A stretch of 6,352 bases of DNA from an uncultured Faecalibacterium sp. (GCA_934540955.1 CAKTCY010000080.1:1-6352), one strand, 5' to 3'. Positions 1-5,876 are shown, numbered from the stretch's first letter. Program-made: numbers and translations. Notes: generated by a model not told the origin, from the letters alone.

Positions 1-596
1 AGGTTATAGGCGGACATGATGGTCTTGGGCTGCGCCTCCTTGACCACCATCTCGAAGCCGGTCAGGTAAATTTCCCGCAGGGTGCGCTCGTCCACGATGG
101 AATCCGAGGCCATGCGGCGCAGCTCCTGACTGTTCACCGCAAAGTGCTTGGGGCAGGCGGCAATGCCGTTTTTCTGGATGCCGCGGACGTAGGCCGCCGC
201 CATCTTACCGGCAAGGTAGGGGTCCTCCGAGAAATACTCGAAGTTGCGGCCGCACAGCGGGCTGCGCTTGATGTTCAGGCCGGGGCCCAGCAGCACCGAC
301 ACGCCCTGTGCCGCGGCTTCCTCGCCCATGGCCGCGCCCACAGCCTCGCCCAGCGCGGGGTCCCAGCTGTTGGCAACGGTGGCAGAGGTGGGGAAGCAGG
401 TGGCGGGCACACTGGGGTTCAGGCCCAGATGGTCAGCCGCGCCCGCCTGCTTGCGCACGCCGTTGGGGCCGTCCGACAGGGTAATGGCCGGGATGCCCTT
501 GCCCGGCAGCGCCCGGGTGGTGAACACCGTGCCGCCGCTCAGCAGGGCGCATTTTTGTTCCAGACTCAGGCTGTTGATGATATCTGTATGTTTCAT
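1..596 (-). CDS. Glycoside hydrolase family 3 beta-glucosidase-like enzyme, canonical order (N-terminal 198 residues; 3' end outside window)
   Basis: Exo-acting glycosidase of family GH3, which removes terminal beta-linked sugars (typically glucose or xylose) by a retaining mechanism; the substrate cannot be read from this part. Only the first 198 residues of the TIM-barrel domain are present. Visible family motifs are SDGPNGVR (D42), GRNFEYFSEDP (R117, N118, E120) and PKHF (K150, H151), which build the sugar-binding -1 subsite; the window stops inside the MSAYN strand. The catalytic Asp and the acid/base Glu lie beyond base 1. There is no signal peptide or membrane helix, so a cytosolic location is inferred. 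The start at 596 is supported by AGAGG eight bases upstream and by family alignment starting at once. It lies 116 bases downstream of the membrane-anchored GH3 gene, with a terminator-like hairpin between them. GH3 membership is near certain; beta-glucosidase is the likeliest activity. Confidence 0.93.
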   Translation of the reverse strand, partial: MKHTDIINSLSLEQKCALLSGGTVFTTRALPGKGIPAITLSDGPNGVRKQAGAADHLGLNPSVPATCFPTSATVANSWDPALGEAVGAAMGEEAAAQGVSVLLGPGLNIKRSPLCGRNFEYFSEDPYLAGKMAAAYVRGIQKNGIAACPKHFAVNSQELRRMASDSIVDERTLREIYLTGFEMVVKEAQPKTIMSAYN

Positions 597-627
597 GGCA
601 TTTTCCTCTTTGCCTTTTCAAATCCAG

Positions 628-662
628 AAAAGGCCCGCTGTTTTTTACGCAGCGGGCCTTTT
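628..662 (-). terminator. Terminator-like hairpin between the two GH3 genes (possibly bidirectional or an attenuator)
   Basis: A perfect 13-bp inverted repeat (arms 628-640 and 650-662, AAAAGGCCCGCTG and its complement) surrounds a 9-base loop. Read on the minus strand, the 3' arm ends in TTTT and then CTGG, so the U-tract is short; on the plus strand it also ends in TTTT. It lies 50 bases after the stop of the upstream GH3 gene, but only about 20 bases before the ribosome binding site of the downstream GH3 gene. I see no convincing promoter between the hairpin and that start, so it may reduce rather than abolish transcription into the second gene, or act as a processing or stability hairpin. 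Confidence 0.8.
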
Positions 663-712
663 ATCTGGTTTCAGTTCAGGTGCTGCATCCGTTCAGAATG
701 TCTTGCCCAGGA

Positions 713-3571
713 TCAGGCGTTGACTTCCTCTTCCTTGCGCTTTGCATAGCCCTTTTTGACCACCAGAACTTCCAGTGCGATCAGAGCGGCTGCCAGTACA
801 ACGTCCACACCGATCATCACCTTTTCCCAACCGGGCATACCGGGGTTCAGGTTCTCGGGGTAGTAAGCACGGGAGTTTGCCACAGTGTACAGGATGTTCT
901 TGCAGGCCTGACGTGCGGACACCAGAGCGGTAGCGCTGGTGGTATCGGTCAGGTGGTTGGTCTCGGTGTCGTAGTTGACCAGGCAGAAGTCGCCGCCGTT
1001 GCGGATCAGGCGGTCAGAATCCTGATAGCCGTACACACCGTAGTAGTCGGTCAGCACCATGCCCACGAAGCCCCACTCGCCGCGCAGGACATCGTTCAGC
1101 AGGGCAGAGCAGTTGCCGGCATAGGTGTTGCCGATGTAGTTGAAGGAGGACATGGCAGCGTGGCAGTCAGCTGCCTTGACGCACTCCTCAAAGGGCTTCA
1201 GGTAAATCTCGCGGATGGCCTGCTCGGTGGACCAGGTGCAGAGCATACCGTAGCGGTTGGTCTCCTGATCGTTCAGAGCGAAGTGCTTCATGAAGGCGTA
1301 AACGCCCTGCTCCTGAGCGCCCATGATGGCGTTGGAAGCCATCGCACCGGACAGTACGCCGTCCTCAGCGTAATACTCGAAGTTACGGCCTGCAAAGGCA
1401 GAGCGGTGGATGTTCATAGCCGGTGCGTACCAGCCAGAAACATTCATGTCGTCGGCCATCTTGCCGATGGAGGTGCCGAAGTCGTGTGCCAGATCGGTGT
1501 TCCAGGTGGCTGCGATCATCACAGCGGAGGGGAAGCCGATGGAACCCTGCCGGGTGAAGTTGTTGTTGATAGAGGCAGGACCGTCGCAGTCGATGGCCTG
1601 CACCTTGCCGATGGAATCCACTGCCACAGTCTGGAAGCCGCCCAGAGCAATGAGCTTGTCCATGTCAGAGACAGTGAGCTGATCCAGGAAGGTATCCCAC
1701 TGGGCGTCGTTGTAATCCACGCCCACCATGTCCTTCAGCTTCAGGCCGTTCTTGGCACCGGTGGTGGGAGCCACATCGTCGGCGTTGTTGAAGTCCTCGG
1801 GGTTCCAGTTGGAGTTGTTGTAGAAGGTAGCCTTAGCCTCTGCCGGCAGCTCGAAGTCTGCGGGAGCAGCGGTAGCCTCGGCGTAGTTGGCAAAGCCGTT
1901 TGCGCGGGACAGGTAGGTCACATTGCCCTCGGCAAAGTCGAACTTGTTGTCAGCGACCTCCACATCGCTCTCACGCTTGTTGGAAGCGTCGTAGACGATG
2001 TCGGAAGCCACATTGTAGACCTTGGAATCCAGAACGGTGTGGGAGTCGGCGTTGATGCTGATGACGTAATCGCCCTTTTCCAGCACATAGCAGCCCTTGC
2101 CGTAGGTATCGTAGGAGGCCATATCCTCGGCCTTGAAGGTAACGGTGACGTTCTCGGATGCGCCGGGAGCCAGCTCAGAAGTCTTTGCAAAGCCGATCAG
2201 GTTTGCAGAAGCCTTCTCAATGCCGCCGTTGGTGTACGGAGGATTATAGTAGACCTCCACGACCTCCTTACCGGAGGCAGAACCGGTGTTGGTGACGGTG
2301 ACATCCACAGTGATGGTGCCGTCAGCCTCGGTAACGCTGTTCAGGGTCTGGGTGAAGGTGGTGTAGCTCAGGCCGCGGCCGAAGGGATACACCACAGTCT
2401 TGTCGTAGTCGATGAGGCCCTCGGCGGCGGCAGTCTCGTAGAACTTGTAGCCCACATAGATGCCTTCCACATAGTTCACGAAAGCAGGGATGGTGTCGGT
2501 GCCAAAGGCGTTGGCCTTGAACTCATCCATGTTGGTGTAGGTGAAGTTGCCAAAGTTGTTCGCAGTGGGGGTCTGGGTCAGGTCGTACACAAAGGTATCG
2601 ATGGTACGGCCGGAGGGGTTCACATCACCGCAGAGGATGGAGCCCAGTGCGTTGAAGCCGCTCTGGCCGGTGCCGGCGCACCAGATAACGCTCTTGATCT
2701 GGCTGTAGTCCTTGACCCAGCCCAGCTCCATGGCGTTGGCACTGTTGTAGACCACAACGACCTTATCAAAGTTCTTGCAGACCAGGTCCATCATGTCCTT
2801 TTCGGTCTTGGACAGCTGCAGGTAGTGGTCGCCGGGCTCAAAGTCATTGTAGCTGTGGCCTGCGTCGTAGGTGACCTGAGACACATCGGTGGGCAGGTCA
2901 GCACCCTCGCCGCCCACGCGGGTGATGACTACCATGGCGGTATCAGAGAAAGCCTTGGCGTTGTTCATCATCTCGTCGGTGTACTGTGCAGCCTCCGGCT
3001 CCGGCAGGGTCCAGTCCTGAGCGAACATACCCACCTCCGGGCGGTCAGCACGGTAAGAGGTGTAGAAGTCGCTCAGCTCAGTATTCAGCTCAAAGCCGGC
3101 GTTCTTCAGGCCCTCCAGCAGGGTAACGGTGGGGTAGGCGTCGGACAGCGCACCGGAACCGGTGCCGCCGTAGCAGGGGTTGGTGGAAGCCCAGCCAAAA
3201 ACGTTCAGCTTGCTGTTCTTGGCCATGGGCAGGGTGCCGTCGTTATCCAGCAGGACGATGCCTTCATCGGCAATGTTCTCGCACAGCTGGGTAGCGGATG
3301 CCACGTTCTCCTCGCTGACCTTGCCGTTGCCGGTGGCAAGGGTGACCATGGAGTACATGGGGCCGGTCAGGATCAGGTTCACGGTAATGGCCAGTGCCAG
3401 CACCATGCCCAGACCCGCCTGCCAGCGGATCAGATACTTTTTGGACTTGCTCTGCTTACGGCAGGCGATCATGACTGCGATCAGCAGAACTGCTACGACA
3501 CCAAAGCCGATCAACTGCGATTTGATCGAGTTGAGGACCTTGATGACGTCATCCATATTGATGGACAACAT
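713..3571 (-). CDS. Membrane-tethered, domain-permuted glycoside hydrolase family 3 enzyme (beta-glucosidase-like)
   Basis: Predicted retaining exo-beta-glycosidase of 952 residues held on the outer face of the membrane. Order: helices at about 19-37 and 53-69; GH3 C-terminal alpha/beta sandwich (about 85-330) with the acid/base candidate E222 in GGEGAD; PFGRGLSYTTF (396-406) leading into a fibronectin-III-like domain (to about 515); a linker; the TIM barrel (about 625-905) with CDGP (D663), GRNFEYY (729-735), KHF (762-764) and nucleophile candidate D842 in LTDYYG; a last helix at about 917-938 and a KKGYAKRK tail. Normal GH3 enzymes have barrel first; the reversed order is known from Ruminococcus albus and Butyrivibrio beta-glucosidases. 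The basic loop 38-49 and basic tail predict both are cytoplasmic and the catalytic part outside. Start 3571 follows AAGGAGG with 8-base spacing. It has its own promoter and leader hairpin. Thirteen cysteines outside the helices are unusual for an exported domain. The substrate is not determinable. Confidence 0.93.
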   Translation of the reverse strand: MLSINMDDVIKVLNSIKSQLIGFGVVAVLLIAVMIACRKQSKSKKYLIRWQAGLGMVLALAITVNLILTGPMYSMVTLATGNGKVSEENVASATQLCENIADEGIVLLDNDGTLPMAKNSKLNVFGWASTNPCYGGTGSGALSDAYPTVTLLEGLKNAGFELNTELSDFYTSYRADRPEVGMFAQDWTLPEPEAAQYTDEMMNNAKAFSDTAMVVITRVGGEGADLPTDVSQVTYDAGHSYNDFEPGDHYLQLSKTEKDMMDLVCKNFDKVVVVYNSANAMELGWVKDYSQIKSVIWCAGTGQSGFNALGSILCGDVNPSGRTIDTFVYDLTQTPTANNFGNFTYTNMDEFKANAFGTDTIPAFVNYVEGIYVGYKFYETAAAEGLIDYDKTVVYPFGRGLSYTTFTQTLNSVTEADGTITVDVTVTNTGSASGKEVVEVYYNPPYTNGGIEKASANLIGFAKTSELAPGASENVTVTFKAEDMASYDTYGKGCYVLEKGDYVISINADSHTVLDSKVYNVASDIVYDASNKRESDVEVADNKFDFAEGNVTYLSRANGFANYAEATAAPADFELPAEAKATFYNNSNWNPEDFNNADDVAPTTGAKNGLKLKDMVGVDYNDAQWDTFLDQLTVSDMDKLIALGGFQTVAVDSIGKVQAIDCDGPASINNNFTRQGSIGFPSAVMIAATWNTDLAHDFGTSIGKMADDMNVSGWYAPAMNIHRSAFAGRNFEYYAEDGVLSGAMASNAIMGAQEQGVYAFMKHFALNDQETNRYGMLCTWSTEQAIREIYLKPFEECVKAADCHAAMSSFNYIGNTYAGNCSALLNDVLRGEWGFVGMVLTDYYGVYGYQDSDRLIRNGGDFCLVNYDTETNHLTDTTSATALVSARQACKNILYTVANSRAYYPENLNPGMPGWEKVMIGVDVVLAAALIALEVLVVKKGYAKRKEEEVNA

Positions 3572-3577
3572 AGTTTT

Positions 3578-3586
3578 CTCCTCCTT
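3578..3586 (-). promoter_or_regulatory. Strong ribosome binding site of the membrane GH3 gene
   Basis: AAGGAGGAG on the minus strand, with 8 bases between AAGGAGG and the ATG at 3571. It is a near-perfect anti-16S match, fixes the start codon and predicts efficient translation. Just upstream lies a weak dyad TTGTC/GACAA (3590-3594 and 3601-3605), which could form a small stem next to the site. Confidence 0.9.
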
Positions 3587-3606
3587 GTTTTGTCGAATCG
3601 GACAAC

Positions 3607-3625
3607 GGCAGGGGACGCCCCTGCC
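3607..3625 (-). promoter_or_regulatory. Tight GC-rich hairpin at the 5' end of the membrane GH3 leader
   Basis: Perfect 8-bp inverted repeat GGCAGGGG/CCCCTGCC with a 3-base loop, without a following T-run, so it is not a terminator. If transcription begins about seven bases after the -10 box at 3637-3642, the hairpin occupies roughly +6 to +24 of the leader. Such 5'-terminal stems commonly protect mRNA from 5'-end-dependent decay; a double-stranded operator overlapping the start of transcription is the alternative. The sequence is seen directly; the role is inferred. Confidence 0.6.
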
Positions 3626-3636
3626 AGCTTGGCTTT

Positions 3637-3667
3637 ATAATACCAGAAAGTGCCGGAGAATTTTCAA
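3637..3667 (-). promoter_or_regulatory. Predicted promoter of the membrane GH3 gene
   Basis: Minus-strand TATTAT (3637-3642) is preceded directly by TGG (3643-3645), an extended -10 (TGn) arrangement. The best -35 is TTGAAA (3662-3667), with a 19-base spacer, longer than ideal but compatible with an extended -10. Start of transcription is expected near 3630, giving a leader of about 60 bases. It lies downstream of the kinase terminator, so the GH3 gene is probably transcribed separately from the two-component operon. Confidence 0.6.
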
Positions 3668-3683
3668 TTTGTTCACAAACTGT
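3668..3683 (-). promoter_or_regulatory. Candidate regulator-binding site upstream of the GH3 -35 box
   Basis: Two overlapping patterns sit next to the -35 element. One is a 12-bp dyad, TTTGT-GA-ACAAA on the minus strand (3668-3679). The other is ACAGTTTGT (3675-3683), which fits the nine-base half-site known for LytTR regulators ([TA][AC][CA]GTTN[AG][TG]). LytTR proteins normally bind two such repeats about 12-13 bases apart; I do not find a good second copy at that spacing. The nearby LytTR regulator gene makes the match worth noting, but a single nine-base degenerate match is weak evidence. Confidence 0.25.
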
Positions 3684-3711
3684 CGTTCTAGACGCATAAT
3701 TTGCAAAAGTT

Positions 3712-3736
3712 ACAATAAAGTTTCAAATTTTATTGT
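3712..3736. repeat. AT-rich 8-bp inverted repeat in the GH3 upstream region
   Basis: ACAATAAA (3712-3719) and its exact complement TTTATTGT (3729-3736) flank 9 bases. It lies about 45 bases upstream of the predicted -35 of the membrane GH3 gene, within the most AT-rich stretch of the window. It could be an operator, an UP-like or bent-DNA region, or chance in AT-rich sequence. The rest of the 248-base gap (3572-3819) holds the terminator, promoter and leader described separately; I see no convincing gene in it. Confidence 0.35.
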
Positions 3737-3786
3737 GCTAATATACAAATATTGCCCCATTGTATTTGTGCACCCTGCCAGACAAC

Positions 3787-3812
3787 AAAAAACGGCAGGG
3801 AACACCTGCCGT
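3787..3812 (-). terminator. Rho-independent terminator of the response regulator/kinase operon
   Basis: An 8-bp perfect stem (ACGGCAGG and CCTGCCGT, arms 3805-3812 and 3792-3799) with a 5-base loop is followed on the minus strand by a run of T. It begins only eight bases after the kinase stop codon at 3820-3822. Runs of A on the other side could allow some termination of plus-strand transcripts also. A third GGCAGGG copy just downstream (3773-3779) can pair with the 3' arm, though only after the terminator has formed. Confidence 0.88.
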
Positions 3813-3819
3813 AAAAAAA

Positions 3820-5094
3820 TCATTTGTTTTTGGGTAGTGGGAACAGGATGCGCAGGGTGCACCAGTTGTTTTCCCAGTGCAGCGTCATGCTGCCGCCGTG
3901 CTGCCCGACGGTGGTGCGGACGCTTTTCAGGTCTGACCCCTGCTTTGGCAGACCGTCCGCATCCAGCGCGGGGGCTGTCTCTGTATAATGCTCGAACCGC
4001 AGCATGGCAAAGCCGCCCTGACTGTACACCGCCACCTTGATGAGCCGCTTTTCGGGGTCCGGCTCGGCGCGGACGGCGGCAATGGCGTTGTCCAGCGCCA
4101 CGCCCACGATGGTGCACAGCTCCCGGATGGTGAGAAAGCCCAGCATCCTGCCGTCCGCTACGCTGGTGATGGTGATGTTCTCCTGCTGGCATTCCATGGT
4201 CTTGGCGGTAAGGATGGTATCCAGCACCGGGTTGCCGGTCTTGTTCTCGGCCTCGTACTGGCGGATGTTCTGCTCCATGGCGGCAATGGCGGCGTTCTGC
4301 TTGGTCTGGTCCTGCTCCTCCCGGATGCGGGCAAGCTGAACTTTCAGTTCATGGTACCGCCGGTTGATGAGGTTGATCCCCTCTTTACTGCGCTTGTACT
4401 GCTCGTACTGGCGGTGCAGCACCTCGTCCATGGCGGCAAGCTCGCTGTGCAAAGCGTTCTCCCGCAGCTGCTCGTGCTGCACGGATAAGATCAGCACGCC
4501 GGAAAAATCCACCAGCGTGCGGATGGAAAAGATGCTCATGTTGATATCGCTGCCGGGCAGAAAGCCCAGATTGCTCACCGCAAAGGCGGTCAGCGCCAGC
4601 ATGACCGCCGTCAGGGCGGCGCTGCCGCCGATCTGTAAGTGCCCGGCGGGCTGGGGGCGGCAGTGCTGCAAATAGCACATGACGCCGAACAGCGCCCCGT
4701 ACACCAGCGCCAGCAGCAACAGGGAAAGCGGCTCCCACGGGCTGCGGGCGGGCCAGAGGGCGCAGTGCAGCTGCCACTCCACGCTGGCGGCAAGCTCTGC
4801 CAGAATAAACGCCCGGGCGCAGTGATACCCGGCTTCCAGCAGGGTGATGCTCCACACGCCCCATAGATATAGGTAGGAAAACCCGATTGCCGTTGCCATG
4901 CAGGGGATCCAGAGCCCGCCGGGCACATCGCCTGTCAGCGCCAGAAAGGCGGACAGCACTGCCGCCCACAGCAGGGTGACGCCCCCGGTGACTGCCCTAG
5001 AAAACCGGGGCGCAAGCGCCGGTGTGAACAGCAGCACCGCCAGACACTCGGCAAGGGCGGTGTACAGCCGGGGGATATCCGGCAGCGCGGTCAT
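3820..5094 (-). CDS. GHKL-family (HPK10, AgrC-like) sensor histidine kinase with a shortened ATP lid
   Basis: Membrane sensor of a two-component system, 424 residues, expected to phosphorylate the LytTR regulator encoded just upstream. The first about 205 residues are six or seven hydrophobic helices (roughly 13-27, 35-54, 61-88, 92-105, 122-142, 156-176, 186-205), a sensor typical of peptide- or small-ligand-sensing HPK10 kinases. A charged coiled-coil linker (about 206-280) contains the likely phosphoacceptor H248 in RRYHELKVQL. The ATPase domain follows, with the N-box VALDNAIAA (N336). The usual Gly-rich lid of the family (TTK...HGxGLKS) is replaced by KQGSDLKSVR (384-393): it is several residues shorter and lacks the second glycine and the His, so ATP binding may be altered. 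HGGSM (399-403) and a final beta-strand complete the fold. The start at 5094 overlaps the regulator stop (ATGA), with GGAGG nine bases upstream. The signal is unknown; no pheromone gene is visible nearby. Confidence 0.88.
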   Translation of the reverse strand: MTALPDIPRLYTALAECLAVLLFTPALAPRFSRAVTGGVTLLWAAVLSAFLALTGDVPGGLWIPCMATAIGFSYLYLWGVWSITLLEAGYHCARAFILAELAASVEWQLHCALWPARSPWEPLSLLLLALVYGALFGVMCYLQHCRPQPAGHLQIGGSAALTAVMLALTAFAVSNLGFLPGSDINMSIFSIRTLVDFSGVLILSVQHEQLRENALHSELAAMDEVLHRQYEQYKRSKEGINLINRRYHELKVQLARIREEQDQTKQNAAIAAMEQNIRQYEAENKTGNPVLDTILTAKTMECQQENITITSVADGRMLGFLTIRELCTIVGVALDNAIAAVRAEPDPEKRLIKVAVYSQGGFAMLRFEHYTETAPALDADGLPKQGSDLKSVRTTVGQHGGSMTLHWENNWCTLRILFPLPKNK

Positions 5095-5801
5095 GAGCCT
5101 TCACCTCCGATGTAATCGGTCAGTGCGGCAAGAAAAGCCTTGCGCTTGGGGCGGCTGACCTGCAGCTCGCAGGGCCCCACCTGTACAGTGCTCTGCCGCA
5201 GCTCCCGCACCTGTGCCAGATTGACAAGGTAGCCGCTGTTGCACCGGGCAAAGGGGCAGTCTGCCAGCTTTTCCTCAAAGGTCTTGAGGGCACCGGGGGC
5301 GGAAAAATCGCCCTCGTCGGTGTAAAAATGTACCCGGTGCCCCTCGCTTTCCAAGTAATAGATGCTCGCAGTGTCCAGCCGGCGCAGCCCGCCCTCCACC
5401 GGCACGGTGAGGTAGTGCTTTGCCCGCTTTTCCAGCCGGGCAACGGCCTTGAGCAGCTGCTGCGAAAAAGCAAAGTAGGGCACCGGCTTCAGCACATAGT
5501 CCAGCGCCCCCACCGAGTAGCCCCGGATGGCGTACTGTGCCATATTGGTGATGAAGATCAACAGCACCTCGGCGTCCATCTGCCGGATGCGCTCTGCCGT
5601 GGTCATGCCGTCCAGATGCTTCATCTCCACATCCAGAAAAATAATGTCGTAGACCGCGCGGTAATCCTCCAGAATGTCCACGCCGTCCGCAAAGACCGAT
5701 ACTTCAAATTCTGTCCCGTACTGCCGGGTATACCGCCGGACATACTCCTGCAATACCCCCTGCACCTCCGCGTCGTCCTCTACGATCGCCACCCGGATCA
5801 T
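5091..5801 (-). CDS. LytTR-family response regulator (REC-LytTR, AgrA/LytR-like)
   Basis: Cytoplasmic DNA-binding response regulator of 236 residues. The receiver domain (1 to about 120) has the acidic cluster E8-D9-D10, the phosphorylation site D57 in IIFLDVEM, the switch residue T85 in FITN and K105 in YVLKP, so it looks fully functional. The LytTR domain (about 128-232) shows the family signatures YYLESEGHRVHFYT, FARCNSGYLVNL and VSRPKRKAFL. LytTR proteins bind direct repeats upstream of promoters for secreted factors, bacteriocins or surface functions. The start at 5801 (MIRVAIVEDD) was chosen because GGGAGGT lies six bases upstream and because it begins exactly at the receiver fold. A longer frame reaching TTG at 5858 is rejected, as it would run through the promoter -10. 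It is first in a two-gene operon with the kinase, coupled by a 4-base overlap. The regulated genes are unknown; the adjacent GH3 or MATE genes are natural candidates. Confidence 0.95.
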   Translation of the reverse strand: MIRVAIVEDDAEVQGVLQEYVRRYTRQYGTEFEVSVFADGVDILEDYRAVYDIIFLDVEMKHLDGMTTAERIRQMDAEVLLIFITNMAQYAIRGYSVGALDYVLKPVPYFAFSQQLLKAVARLEKRAKHYLTVPVEGGLRRLDTASIYYLESEGHRVHFYTDEGDFSAPGALKTFEEKLADCPFARCNSGYLVNLAQVRELRQSTVQVGPCELQVSRPKRKAFLAALTDYIGGEGS

Positions 5802-5807
5802 GACCGC

Positions 5808-5814
5808 ACCTCCC
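5808..5814 (-). promoter_or_regulatory. Ribosome binding site that fixes the response regulator start
   Basis: GGGAGGT on the minus strand, six bases before the ATG at 5801. It decides between this start and a TTG 57 bases further upstream, which has no ribosome binding site and lies upstream of the predicted transcription start. Confidence 0.85.
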
Positions 5815-5817
5815 TTA

Positions 5818-5831
5818 CCACACCTTTGTGG
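5818..5831 (-). promoter_or_regulatory. Small hairpin in the response regulator leader
   Basis: Five-base perfect arms (CCACA/TGTGG) around a 4-base loop, in the roughly 40-base leader between the predicted transcription start (near 5840) and the ribosome binding site. It may be an operator half-palindrome or a small leader stem; it is short enough to be chance. Confidence 0.25.
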
Positions 5832-5846
5832 AACTGTTATGGCTCT

Positions 5847-5876
5847 ATTATAGCGCAATCACGCCGGGTTTGCCAA
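5847..5876 (-). promoter_or_regulatory. Sigma-70-type promoter of the response regulator/kinase operon
   Basis: Minus-strand TTGGCA (5871-5876), an 18-base spacer and a perfect TATAAT (5847-5852). Expected start of transcription is near 5840, about 40 bases before the regulator ATG. This makes the two-component pair independent of the upstream MATE gene. It is the best promoter match in the window. Confidence 0.8.

Noticed and set aside
680..3640. A 986-codon open frame on the plus strand covering the whole membrane GH3 gene
   Set aside because: It is an exact antisense shadow: composition is dominated by Val, Gly, His and Leu, it has no recognisable domain or good ribosome binding site, and it exists because the GH3 codon use avoids the triplets that read as stops on the other strand. 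The minus-strand protein has clear family motifs.
3710..3760. Possible 16-residue peptide (MGQYLYISTIKFETLL) on the minus strand between the kinase and the GH3 gene
   Set aside because: The closest Shine-Dalgarno-like sequence is 12 bases away, it lies just past a terminator with no clear promoter of its own, and it lacks the Cys and charged tail of AgrD-type signal peptides.
3180..4040. Plus-strand frame of 286 codons bridging the GH3 start, the intergenic region and the kinase end
   Set aside because: It runs through two well-supported minus-strand genes, a promoter and a terminator, and shows no protein family features.
4385..4969. Arg/Ala-rich minus-strand and plus-strand frames within the kinase gene
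   Set aside because: They are out-of-frame shadows of a G+C-rich gene with skewed composition and no family motifs.
5802..5858. Extended N-terminus of the response regulator from a TTG at 5858
   Set aside because: The extra 19 codons cover the -10 box, have no ribosome binding site and add nothing to the receiver fold; the ATG at 5801 has an excellent ribosome binding site.
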